IMG/VR virus record: IMGVR_UViG_3300010373_000040
Coordinates: 21,240 to 85,239 of that record
DNA from: a virus
Strand: one strand, 5' to 3'
Length of the DNA stretch: 64,000 bases
Every line of letters begins with the position of its first letter. The first letter of the stretch is position 1. Under the pieces are notes generated by a model. The model saw nothing but the letters and a program-made list of their open reading frames with translations, did not search any database and had not been told where the DNA came from. This document shows, in pieces, positions 23,542-29,562 of the stretch. Made by a program: the position numbers and the translations under genes.

Positions 23542-23649
23542 TTAAGAACCAAAGTTCTCAATAAGATATTTAAGTTCAGCTTGTGAACTATAGGTAAATA
23601 CTACATTGTTTATACTCATTAGAGTGTCGGAAATGATTTTAATACTCAT
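23542..23649 (-). CDS. 35-aa hypothetical protein (tentative)
   Basis: This 35-codon frame (MSIKIISDTLMSINNVVFTY...) follows the recurring leader AAACACCTAAAACTATG, which is the main support. The rest of the 23375-23735 gap holds element A and a 19-codon frame that I do not call. Confidence 0.5.
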   Translation of the reverse strand: MSIKIISDTLMSINNVVFTYSSQAELKYLIENFGS

Positions 23650-23735
23650 AGTTTTAGGTGTTTAGAGGTTAGTTTTACATTAATTCAGCTAGCAATTCCA
23701 AATTACTATCAGTTATTAGGATTGTTTGAGGCATT

Positions 23736-24083
23736 TTATTTACAAGCATCTAATACTCTGTTTAAAGCCCAATATTCAGGATTGAAATAACCATTTACTA
23801 CAAATGATATGCAAGCAATAGCTATACATAAGAATATTAAATATATAATTACTAGACAGCCCATAATAATCCAAGTTGCATCATTGTCATAAGCTTCTGA
23901 TTCATTAAATTTTACATGTAATTTGAATAGTGCATATCCTAACAATAGTGTGAATATGATCTGAATTAGAGAGATTGTTGCATCTATAGGTGCTTGTTTA
24001 AGTAAGATAGACCACAAATATTGTGAGGTGGTACCCATTTTAGCTGCAAGTTGTTCCAGAAGTTCTTTAGTGTTTGAATCCAT
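23736..24083 (-). CDS. Membrane protein (two helices)
   Basis: This 115-aa protein has hydrophobic segments near 35-55 (ATISLIQIIFTLLLGYALF) and 71-95 (WIIMGCLVIIYLIFLCIAIA). The N-terminal 25 residues are soluble and helical. The leader TTTAAACCTTACAAATATG is present. The function is unknown. Confidence 0.7.
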   Translation of the reverse strand: MDSNTKELLEQLAAKMGTTSQYLWSILLKQAPIDATISLIQIIFTLLLGYALFKLHVKFNESEAYDNDATWIIMGCLVIIYLIFLCIAIACISFVVNGYFNPEYWALNRVLDACK

Positions 24084-24094
24084 ATTTGTAAGGT

Positions 24095-24466
24095 TTAAAT
24101 AATCTCAATTATATTGTATTTATAAGTATCAGATACTTTCCCAGTTATCTCACTCGTATAGCCCCCAATCTTATCTAATTTTTTGTTAATAATTACATTC
24201 ATTCCTACTAATTCTAGTAGTATTTTAGCTAAAGAGCTATTAATCACCACATAAAACTGTTTAGATTTACTCTCTGCTAACTTAGCCCTACAGTATTTAC
24301 CAGTCATGGATTTATTATCACAGACTTCAATACTTAATAGCTGTACAATACTATCACCCTCAGGTAAAGAGTTGGACCAACTAGCTTTCCCCACACTATA
24401 CAATAGGTGTTGATTTAGCTTGGTTAACTGTATTACCTGAGGATTAGCAGTATTAGTAGATACCAT
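24095..24466 (-). CDS. Hypothetical protein
   Basis: This 123-aa protein begins MVSTNTANPQVIQLTKLNQH and is beta-rich in its second half (MNVIINKKLDKIGGYTSEIT). Its start lies inside the end of the 45-aa gene upstream (14-nt overlap). No domain is recognised. Confidence 0.68.
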   Translation of the reverse strand: MVSTNTANPQVIQLTKLNQHLLYSVGKASWSNSLPEGDSIVQLLSIEVCDNKSMTGKYCRAKLAESKSKQFYVVINSSLAKILLELVGMNVIINKKLDKIGGYTSEITGKVSDTYKYNIIEII

Positions 24467-24590
24467 AAGCAGGATTTGAACCCTCTAAATAGTCTGTAAA
24501 TTCAGTAAAGGCATCATTCCAATGCATTACTATTTCTTCATCTGTAGTATTAGAAGGAGCTGAGGCGAATATGATTTCTAATTGATTCAT
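24453..24590 (-). CDS. 45-aa hypothetical protein
   Basis: This 45-codon frame (MNQLEIIFASAPSNTTDEEI...) starts after the leader AACCACTAAAACCATG and overlaps the next gene. It is acidic. Leader and coupling support it. Confidence 0.58.
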   Translation of the reverse strand: MNQLEIIFASAPSNTTDEEIVMHWNDAFTEFTDYLEGSNPAYGIY

Positions 24591-24613
24591 GGTTTTAGTG
24601 GTTAGAGGTTTAA

Positions 24614-24772
24614 TTACGCTTCTGATATTTCTATAAGTTCTTTAACATCAGCTATTTCTTCTAGCTGACCAATGGCACCTGAGTATTGAGACTGTAAATA
24701 CATTAGTTTGTATTTCAAAAGAGCTATATATTCAGAGTTTAGGATTTGTATTGTATAGTCACTTGGTTCCAT
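24614..24772 (-). CDS. 52-aa helical hypothetical protein
   Basis: This 52-codon frame (MEPSDYTIQILNSEYIALLK...) follows the leader TTTAAACTAAAACACTATG. It is predicted to form two helices with coiled-coil character. The function is unknown. Confidence 0.6.
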   Translation of the reverse strand: MEPSDYTIQILNSEYIALLKYKLMYLQSQYSGAIGQLEEIADVKELIEISEA

Positions 24773-24817
24773 AGTGTTTTAGTTTAAATGTGAGTAATCC
24801 ATAATATGTACCTGGAT

Positions 24818-24997
24818 TTAGGTGTTATTTATGGTTTTTATTAAGTTAGGATTAGTTATGTAGTCATTATTATCTCTAACTAATCTCTTTCTTTTAGTTT
24901 TAGGTTCATGTATCTTACAGTCTACCTTCTCTAGTGAAATTGTATTAGTTTTATGACTTCCACGCTTTTCTACAAGATTATAGATGTTAGTTTTCAT
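24818..24997 (-). CDS. 59-aa basic hypothetical protein
   Basis: This protein begins MKTNIYNLVEKRGSHKTNTI and is rich in Lys/Arg (KTKRKRLVRDNN), suggesting nucleic-acid binding. The frame extends to 25033, but the ATG at 24997 avoids a deep overlap with the mini zinc-ribbon gene. The function is unknown. Confidence 0.58.
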   Translation of the reverse strand: MKTNIYNLVEKRGSHKTNTISLEKVDCKIHEPKTKRKRLVRDNNDYITNPNLIKTINNT

Positions 24998-25008
24998 ATT
25001 GAGTCTAG

Positions 25009-25188
25009 TTAACAAAATGCACAACACCAGCAATCAGTATCAGCATAGTAATGATAGTTTTTAGTGTTACACTCAGGACACACTTTAAATGCTGGTTCAT
25101 CTAAGTCTTTTGTTATAGCCTGTAGTTTGGCTATTTCTTCAAAGTGTTTATCTATTGCTTGTTGTATTTTATCTTTTACAGTTTTCAT
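25009..25188 (-). CDS. 59-aa mini zinc-ribbon protein (paralogue 2)
   Basis: This 59-codon frame has a helical N-terminal half (MKTVKDKIQQAIDKHFEEIA) and a C-terminal zinc ribbon CPECNTKNYHYYADTD then CCAFC ending the protein. It aligns without gaps to the gene at 18675-18854 across the ribbon. The function is unknown; the two may be variants of one regulator or host-targeting protein. Confidence 0.75.
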   Translation of the reverse strand: MKTVKDKIQQAIDKHFEEIAKLQAITKDLDEPAFKVCPECNTKNYHYYADTDCWCCAFC

Positions 25189-25190
25189 AA

Positions 25191-25301
25191 CTATTTATTT
25201 CTTAGATGTTTAAGTATTTCTCTTATATTATAGCTTATGATTAGTAAGACAATTGTGTTCACTGTAGCTATATATGCTATTAGGTTTAGTTCAGGTGTCA
25301 T
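25191..25301 (-). CDS. 36-aa single-pass membrane microprotein
   Basis: This 36-codon frame (MTPELNLIAYIATVNTIVLL...) is one hydrophobic helix with a basic cytoplasmic tail (LKHLRNK). It ends 2 nt before the mini zinc-ribbon gene. Small size lowers confidence. Confidence 0.45.
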   Translation of the reverse strand: MTPELNLIAYIATVNTIVLLIISYNIREILKHLRNK

Positions 25302-25768
25302 AGATTTGTTATTTACAATAGTGTGAATAGATGTTTACAGATTGATAGTTTATGCAACAGAGTTGCAATAAGATGATGATAGTAGAATGTTTTGGTGGTA
25401 ATTCTCAGGATAATGTATCAGTTGTGTGGTAATTGCACCATTTAATTTTGCCAACCCACTAGTATAGCCAAATTATATTCTGTAGAAATATTTAAAAACC
25501 ATAGAATATTCTGTTCACCAAATATTATTCTGTCAAAACTATTAATTACAATAGATTATTTGGTTTATAAATTAACTCTCACAAAGTTGCACCTTGCTAT
25601 GTCTTCAGACTTATCCCGTTACTCAATAGAGGCAAATTGGATGAGAGTTAATACATAATTGCATAACCGCATAAGCAGTTTTGCACTTGACATTCATTAA
25701 AACATAGAGTACTATAGATCAATCACATATAAGATGCAATCAAACTATAGTACTATTTAATCTAAAGA
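25302..25768. other. Non-coding stretch holding structured element C
   Basis: There is no supported gene over about 470 nt. It is very AT-rich with runs of ATATTCTG-like words, and it contains the long stem-loop at 25571-25652. It could hold a leftward promoter for the genes below 25.3 kb, but I find no clear TAnnTTTG with a matching upstream TTTG on the - strand. Confidence 0.5.
25571..25652 (-). ncRNA. Candidate structured RNA element C
   Basis: ATTAACTCTCA (25571-25581) pairs perfectly over 11 bp with TGAGAGTTAAT (25642-25652). The 60-nt interior includes a short GTC-TTCA-GAC hairpin and a possible TTGC/GCAA inner stem. It lies in a long gene-free gap. The strand follows the operon by inference. 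Confidence 0.45.
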
Positions 25769-26149
25769 TTACTCAATAGATTGTAATTCATCCATACAGT
25801 CAGAGAATAATTTCTCAACAGCAGTAAACTCTTTTAATACAGCCTTATAAGTCTTTCTAGCTTTAATACTGTCATCACTGTAGCCAAACTCATAGCAGAA
25901 GTTCTTAAAATCCCCTGGATGATATTTAGTTAAGCACTCAATAATATCACAGATATTTGGAGCCTTACCTCTGAGTACAATAGCTTGACCATATTTAAAG
26001 GTGTAAGACTTTCCATTCCTACTAATTTTAACTTTGAATATAGATCTCTCATGAGAATCATCATCAAAGTATTTACCATAAGACTCATCCAATATAGAGA
26101 GCTTTACATTGTGCTTCTTAGCAAAGTCATAATGACTGATAGTTTCCAT
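25769..26149 (-). CDS. Conserved Bacteroidota phage hypothetical protein
   Basis: This 126-aa protein begins METISHYDFAKKHNVKLSIL. The blocks YTFKYGQAIVLRGKAPNIC and FKNFCYEFGYSDDS, with a closing helix (AVEKLFSDCMDEL), are typical of a hypothetical family widespread in Bacteroidota phages and plasmids. I know of no activity. It is the first gene after the C element going leftwards. Confidence 0.8.
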   Translation of the reverse strand: METISHYDFAKKHNVKLSILDESYGKYFDDDSHERSIFKVKISRNGKSYTFKYGQAIVLRGKAPNICDIIECLTKYHPGDFKNFCYEFGYSDDSIKARKTYKAVLKEFTAVEKLFSDCMDELQSIE

Positions 26150-26177
26150 AATGTTTTATATTAAAATGAATAATGAT

Positions 26178-26387
26178 TTACAGTTTGTTCAATACTTTAT
26201 ATATACCTATTAAACAAAGAATTGTATATGCTATAAATGGTATTAGCATTTTATCAGTATTTGGTATAAAGAATAACGCTATTATTCCGATTAATACCAT
26301 AATAGATAGTATTGTTGTGAATAGTACTTGCAACAGCCTAATTACTATTGTTAATACATTTGTTTTTATGTCTTTCATATTTTTCAT
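26178..26387 (-). CDS. Small membrane protein (two helices)
   Basis: This is a 69-aa protein with a basic start (MKNMKDIKTN) and two hydrophobic helices (LLQVLFTTILSIMVLIGIIA and LIPFIAYTILCLIGIY). The frame is open to 26432, but the ATG at 26387 gives a natural N-terminus. The function is unknown. Confidence 0.62.
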   Translation of the reverse strand: MKNMKDIKTNVLTIVIRLLQVLFTTILSIMVLIGIIALFFIPNTDKMLIPFIAYTILCLIGIYKVLNKL

Positions 26388-26432
26388 TGGTTGTCTTAAA
26401 GGATGAAAATTTAATATAAGTGAGCTATGCAA

Positions 26433-26701
26433 AGAATATCACAAGTCTCTAAGACTGTTGGATAATACTCAAATACATAGCTCTCAAAGCTTCTCACAAG
26501 CTTTTATCAATTTCTGCACTAATACTAACTAATATTAGCTGTATAAAATTTCCAGTTTTACAACTGAGTTAGAAATAATAATTTAGAAAACACCCGGGGG
26601 TACTTCTTCCTTACCATACTTGTATGGGGTGGGGGTTAGGTGGTCCAACCATGTGCCTATCTGGAGGATATTTATAGAACTAGTAGGGGATATAATAAAG
26701 A
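26433..26701. other. Gene-free segment with a G/C-rich core
   Basis: About 270 nt without a supported gene. Positions 26590-26655 hold CACCCGGGGGTAC and GGGGTGGGGGTTAGGTGG, strikingly G/C-rich for this genome. Short hairpins such as CCATA-CTTG-TATGG (26614-26627) are visible. It lies directly after a leftward terminator, so it may contain a promoter, an origin or an untranslated RNA. Confidence 0.4.
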
Positions 26702-26742
26702 ACCCCTAATCAATAAACTCTAAGGTCTATACAACTAGGGGT
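26702..26742 (-). terminator. Stem-loop terminator after the first leftward gene
   Basis: ACCCCTA (26702-26708) pairs with TAGGGGT (26736-26742). On the - strand it leads into TCTTTATTATAT. The loop is long (27 nt). It lies 79 nt after the stop of the 109-aa gene. Confidence 0.5.
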
Positions 26743-26820
26743 AACTTCATCAGGCCATAAAGGACTGGTACTTTGTTCAATACTAGAGTTTTTTTCGAGA
26801 TCTCTATGTAAATATAATAA

Positions 26821-27150
26821 TTATTTCTTATAAATATACTTCTTTTTAAAATCTTCAGTAGTGATAATAGTAACTGGTTCTCCTGCATTAAGAGCTTCCC
26901 AAGCCTCCTTACTCATTATAAGATCAGCTATATGGTCCTTACCAATACCAATAACTACATTTACAGATTCTACAAAGAACTCTGTTTTAAACCCTGGATT
27001 ATTAATAGTAATGTTAGCTTTAGGGGAGATCTTAATCTCTCTACCTAGTCTACCATAGTGATTAATTGAGTAGTCATAGGTCCTTGTGGGATCTGTGGAT
27101 TCTAAAGTAAAGTTCTCTACTTGTATAGATTCTCTGGTTAATTTATTCAT
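26821..27150 (-). CDS. First leftward gene; hypothetical protein
   Basis: This 109-aa protein begins MNKLTRESIQVENFTLESTD and is beta-rich (REIKISPKANITINNPG). It is the promoter-proximal gene of the leftward half, next to the divergent control region, and has its own terminator. That position suggests a highly expressed immediate-early product. A TATTTTTG element at 27208-27215 (- strand) fits the Bacteroides -7 consensus. No family recognised. Confidence 0.72.
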   Translation of the reverse strand: MNKLTRESIQVENFTLESTDPTRTYDYSINHYGRLGREIKISPKANITINNPGFKTEFFVESVNVVIGIGKDHIADLIMSKEAWEALNAGEPVTIITTEDFKKKYIYKK

Positions 27151-27207
27151 TTCTGTATGGGTTTTAGTAATTCTAGACCTAAATATAGAAAAATATTCCC
27201 ATAATTA

Positions 27208-27215
27208 CAAAAATA
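27208..27215 (-). promoter_or_regulatory. Possible leftward early promoter (-7 element)
   Basis: Read on the - strand this is TATTTTTG, matching TAnnTTTG, and lies 58 nt upstream of the 27150 start. No TTTG is present 19-21 nt further upstream, so the match is partial. Confidence 0.35.
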
Positions 27216-27345
27216 AAAACACTCTACTTTGAGTATATCCAGGGAGCAGAGTGAAAGTCTATAGGTGTATTCAGAGAAGTTTAGCTGAAACCAATCTGAA
27301 TAGCCTAATACTATCCAAACTTTATGCCACAACACTTGACTTTAG

Positions 27346-27360
27346 TAAGACATTGTCTTA
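27346..27360. promoter_or_regulatory. Perfect 15-bp palindrome, likely operator
   Basis: TAAGACA-T-TGTCTTA is a perfect inverted repeat. It lies 26 bp upstream of the ribbon-helix-helix gene, between the leftward and rightward units, and just after TTGACT. RHH repressors typically bind short palindromes next to their own gene, so auto-repression is likely. Confidence 0.6.
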
Positions 27361-27386
27361 CATTTATACTATAACTATTAACCTAT

Positions 27387-27557
27387 ATGAAGAAAAAGGA
27401 AGAATCAATTACAGTAAGGGTAGAAGAAGGAACTAAAGAACTTCTACAGAAGATTGCTGATAGTCTAGATAGGGATCTATCAGACTATCTAAGAGTGGTA
27501 TTTAAAGAGGAAATCAGACACTATAAAGAGGAAGGAGTATTAGATGGAACAGTATAG
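27387..27557 (+). CDS. Ribbon-helix-helix DNA-binding regulator
   Basis: This 56-aa protein has the RHH plan: a basic start MKKKEE, beta strand SITVRVEEG, helix A TKELLQKIADSLD and helix B DLSDYLRVVFKEEIRHY. RHH (Arc/MetJ) proteins bind DNA as dimers through the paired beta strands. It is the first rightward gene, directly downstream of a perfect palindrome, and overlaps the next gene by 14 nt. It probably controls the early/late switch or its own operon. Confidence 0.8.
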   Translation: MKKKEESITVRVEEGTKELLQKIADSLDRDLSDYLRVVFKEEIRHYKEEGVLDGTV

Positions 27558-27864
27558 TAACCCTAACTCTGAGATATTCAAAAAGTATGCTAAAGAAGCA
27601 TTTGAATTAATGAAGACAGATAAGTTATGGCCCTCTTATGTGGTAAATAAATGTACAGACTACGCCTTAGCTAGTAAGATCTTCCCAGACTATGAAGATT
27701 GGGAGTATGTAGCTTATCTAATTAACTACAAGAAAGCCTGGGCTTATCTGCAGGTAGGAAGATACATTGGATTAGCTAAGTCCAAGGGGTTAATCTTTGA
27801 AAAACCTACTAAGCCAATACCTAAACCTAAAGAACCTAAGCAGCCTAAAATTGAATGGTTCTAA
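27544..27864 (+). CDS. Hypothetical protein coupled to the RHH gene
   Basis: This 106-aa protein begins MEQYSNPNSEIFKKYAKEAF and has a Pro/Lys-rich tail (KPTKPIPKPKEPKQPKIEWF). Its start lies inside the RHH gene, so the two are translated together and may act together. The structured part is helical and aromatic. No known family. Confidence 0.75.
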   Translation: MEQYSNPNSEIFKKYAKEAFELMKTDKLWPSYVVNKCTDYALASKIFPDYEDWEYVAYLINYKKAWAYLQVGRYIGLAKSKGLIFEKPTKPIPKPKEPKQPKIEWF

Positions 27865-27918
27865 TAATCAAGTGCTTATAAATACTTTGAAAATAAATAT
27901 GAAATATAGCTTGACAGA

Positions 27919-27950
27919 TTTGGATACCACCTTTCCAGCAATTATATTTG
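27919..27950 (+). promoter_or_regulatory. Bacteroides-type promoter
   Basis: TTTG (27919-27922), 20 nt, TATATTTG (27943-27950). This is an exact match to the Bacteroides housekeeping consensus (-33 TTTG, -7 TAnnTTTG). It would start transcription near 27957 and drive the 28113-28668 genes. Confidence 0.7.
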
Positions 27951-28112
27951 CACGGAGTATTTATGAGTACAAATATCCTACACTGCGATTTAAGGGAAGA
28001 TAAGCTAAAGATTAGAAGAGTAGCAATAAGAGATGTATTATACTCCTGAGTTTGACCACGAGATCCGTCCAATCCATACTCATATAAATAAACTAAGATA
28101 GAATATAACTAT

Positions 28113-28253
28113 ATGGGTTTTATAAAAACTAAAATTACAAGTAGAGCGAGAGCTATAGGATCATCAACATTAAAGTACAAGTTTTTAAAATCAAATTCAT
28201 CAACCACAACTATAAATACACCGCTACATAAATTAAAATACAAGTATGATTAA
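28113..28253 (+). CDS. 46-aa basic protein
   Basis: This 46-codon frame begins MGFIKTKITSRARAIGSSTL and ends LHKLKYKYD. It is rich in Lys, Ser and Thr and overlaps the next start by 8 nt. It lies downstream of the 27919 promoter. Its basic composition suggests nucleic-acid or membrane contact. The function is unknown. Confidence 0.55.
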   Translation: MGFIKTKITSRARAIGSSTLKYKFLKSNSSTTTINTPLHKLKYKYD

Positions 28254-28668
28254 AGCAATAGTAGATTCAGTAAGTGTTAGTAATGGAGAAGTAACCAAGT
28301 TCTCAGTAATAGATGATGCTAGAGGTACTGTAGGAAGCTTTCAGTTGTTTGAGAGTGATGAGAGTAAATATGGACAGTATAAGGTTGGTGATGAGTTTAG
28401 CTTAGAGTTATTCCCTACTGGGTTTGTTATGCCTGAATACAAACATAAAGAACCTACTTCAGTGGTTGAGCCTATACCAGAGCCTGTAGAAGAACCAACC
28501 TTTATAGATAAGGTGAAAGACTTTTTCACCCCAGCTTCTACTACAGAAAGCCCAGAAACAGTATCTATCACTCCAGAGGTTGTAGTTCCTCCTGTAGAAC
28601 CAACTCCAGGATTAGATGCTCCTACATTTACAGCACCAACTACTGATAGTCCTGCTCCTACAGTATAA
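28246..28668 (+). CDS. Hypothetical protein with Pro/Thr-rich tail
   Basis: This 140-aa protein has a beta-rich N-terminal domain of about 65 residues (MIKAIVDSVSVSNGEVTKFS) that resembles a small barrel, then a low-complexity tail of Pro, Glu, Val and Thr. The tail is probably disordered or extended. It could be a virion decoration or a regulatory protein. The gene ends before a strong terminator. Confidence 0.72.
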   Translation: MIKAIVDSVSVSNGEVTKFSVIDDARGTVGSFQLFESDESKYGQYKVGDEFSLELFPTGFVMPEYKHKEPTSVVEPIPEPVEEPTFIDKVKDFFTPASTTESPETVSITPEVVVPPVEPTPGLDAPTFTAPTTDSPAPTV

Positions 28669-28780
28669 TCAATATACTTATTCTGCATCCCATTAGAACT
28701 GCACGCTTAGAATAAGTCTTATGTTAACCCCTCCCTAGATAGTATCTTTGGACCCCATCCTATCTCGAATTAGGAAACTA

Positions 28781-28820
28781 TCCCTCTGAGGTTAAAATCT
28801 TAGAGGGATTTGTTTGTTTA
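28781..28820 (+). terminator. Rho-independent terminator
   Basis: TCCCTCTGA (28781-28789) pairs with TTAGAGGGA (28800-28808), 9 bp with one G-T pair, followed by TTTGTTTGTTTA. It ends the 27.9-28.7 kb unit. Its T-run doubles as the upstream element of the next promoter. Confidence 0.8.
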
Positions 28821-28843
28821 TATTAATCTATCTACTATATTTG
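28813..28843 (+). promoter_or_regulatory. Bacteroides-type promoter upstream of sRNA/tRNA region
   Basis: TTTG (28813-28816), 19 nt, TATATTTG (28836-28843). It is a perfect match to the Bacteroides consensus. Transcription would begin near 28850. Confidence 0.7.
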
Positions 28844-28849
28844 TTGCAT

Positions 28850-28980
28850 GAACAATTTATCACTACATCTTCAACCGCAGCGCACTCCCTTATCTAGGGA
28901 AGCAAGTGGTTATTGTGTGTAGTAGTAAAAAAGCTCCAACATTATTTATCCCCTTGCTGAGAAGTTAGGGGATTTCTGTT
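28850..28980 (+). ncRNA. Candidate orphan small RNA gene
   Basis: There is no open frame between the promoter at 28813-28843 and the terminator at 28948-28980. The interior can fold: ACTACA (about 28862-28867) with TGTAGT (about 28919-28924), enclosing CACT-CCCT/AGGG-AGTG around 28885-28911. A promoter, a folded core and an intrinsic terminator together make a complete sRNA-like unit. It resembles no tRNA or known RNA family I can name. Confidence 0.5.
28948..28980 (+). terminator. Hairpin terminator before the tRNA cluster
   Basis: ATCCCCT (28948-28954) pairs with AGGGGAT (28967-28973), followed by TTCTGTTTT. It lies just ahead of tRNA-Pro, so the tRNAs are transcribed by read-through or processed from the same RNA. 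Confidence 0.6.
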
Positions 28981-28990
28981 TTATATACAT

Positions 28991-29064
28991 ATAGTGGGAT
29001 AACGGTCAGGTTGTTTACCTGCCTTGGAAGCAGGAGGTCGAGGGTTCAAATCCCTCCCACTATA
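28991..29064 (+). tRNA. tRNA-Pro(UGG)
   Basis: Acceptor ATAGTGG/CCACTAT, anticodon arm CCTGC-CTTGGAA-GCAGG (anticodon TGG, codon CCA), T-arm GAGGG-TTCAAAT-CCCTC, 74 nt. Position 8 is G instead of the usual T. CCA is not encoded. Confidence 0.88.
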
Positions 29065-29140
29065 CGACACAGGTTTTACGTACTGTCACCTGCCGAGAAA
29101 CAAAAAAGACAACGATACAGTTAGGGAGAGACCTAAACAT

Positions 29141-29212
29141 TTTCCTGTATGCTAATTGGCAGGCAATCTGACTTTGACTCAGATGGTACAAGTTCGAATC
29201 TTGTCGGGAAAA
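29141..29212 (+). tRNA. tRNA-Gln(UUG)
   Basis: Acceptor TTTCCTG/CGGGAAA, D-arm TGCT/GGCA, anticodon arm TCTGA-CTTTGAC-TCAGA (anticodon TTG, codon CAA), T-arm ACAAG-TTCGAAT-CTTGT, 72 nt. CCA is not encoded. Confidence 0.92.
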
Positions 29213-29214
29213 CT

Positions 29215-29287
29215 GTAGAGTTGCGCTAAGTGGTTAAGCGGACTGCCTGTGAAGCAGTTTATATGAGTTCGAGCCTCATACTCTACC
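29215..29287 (+). tRNA. tRNA-His(GUG)
   Basis: Acceptor GTAGAGT/ACTCTAC with C discriminator, D-arm CGCT/AGCG, anticodon arm ACTGC-CTGTGAA-GCAGT (anticodon GTG), T-arm ATGAG-TTCGAGC-CTCAT. The exact 5' end may shift by one base because tRNA-His carries an extra G. Confidence 0.9.
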
Positions 29288-29290
29288 CAC

Positions 29291-29362
29291 ATCTCTGTAG
29301 ATCAATGAATAGATCAAGTAGCTACGAACTACTAGATAGAGGTTTGAATCCTCTCGGAGATA
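29291..29362 (+). tRNA. tRNA-Arg(ACG)
   Basis: Acceptor ATCTCTG/CGGAGAT, D-arm GATC/GATC, anticodon arm AGTAG-CTACGAA-CTACT (anticodon ACG, needs A-to-I editing by the host), T-arm AGAGG-TTTGAAT-CCTCT, 72 nt. Confidence 0.92.
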
Positions 29363-29365
29363 CCT

Positions 29366-29439
29366 GCCCAATTGGTGGAATTGGTAGACACACAGGTCTT
29401 AGAAACCTGTTTTTATAGGTTCGATTCCTATATTGGGTA
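29366..29439 (+). tRNA. tRNA-Leu(UAG) with short variable loop
   Basis: Acceptor GCCCAAT/ATTGGGT, a Leu-type D-loop (GGTGGAATTGGTAGACAC), anticodon arm CAGGT-CTTAGAA-ACCTG (anticodon TAG, codon CUA), T-arm ATAGG-TTCGATT-CCTAT. The variable region is only about 5 nt (TTTTT), whereas tRNA-Leu normally has a long arm. The anticodon decodes Leu CUA and is not an amber suppressor. Confidence 0.87.
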
Positions 29440-29449
29440 CTTTAAAATT

Positions 29450-29485
29450 AAAGGTATGTTCTCTTGTGAGTATGCCTTTTTTTAT
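29450..29485 (+). terminator. Rho-independent terminator of the tRNA operon
   Basis: AAAGGTAT (29450-29457) pairs with ATGCCTTT (29472-29479), one G-T pair, followed by a run of T. It ends the tRNA cluster. Confidence 0.75.
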
Positions 29486-29562
29486 TTACTATTGTACATA
29501 ATCACATATAGGTAAACACCTAAGTACATATATGTGAATAACACCTAAACACTAAACTTATT

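Noticed and set aside
23675-23734. 19-codon frame in the 23375-23735 gap
   Set aside because: Too short and without a leader, although it starts 1 nt after the previous stop.
27147-27335. 62-codon open frame on the - strand upstream of the first leftward gene
   Set aside because: It covers the divergent control region, has Trp/Cys/Phe-rich composition unlike neighbouring genes, and lacks the usual leader.
27899-28003. 34-codon + strand frame beginning MKYSLTDLDT
   Set aside because: A perfect Bacteroides promoter lies inside it, so it is more likely to be regulatory DNA than a gene.
28032-28100. 22-codon frame MYYTPEFDHEIRPIHTHINK
   Set aside because: Too short, and no coupling to the next gene; it may be chance in the leader of the 28113 gene.
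28341-28688. 115-codon - strand frame opposite the Pro/Thr-rich gene
   Set aside because: Its composition mirrors the low-complexity coding strand; no leader or neighbours support it.
29230-29418. 62-codon open frame across the tRNA genes
   Set aside because: It overlaps three well-folded tRNAs and is a by-product of them.
29366-29439. Amber suppressor tRNA and recoded TAG stops
   Set aside because: The anticodon is TAG, which reads Leu codon CUA, not the stop TAG. Genes such as the RHH regulator end in TAG normally.
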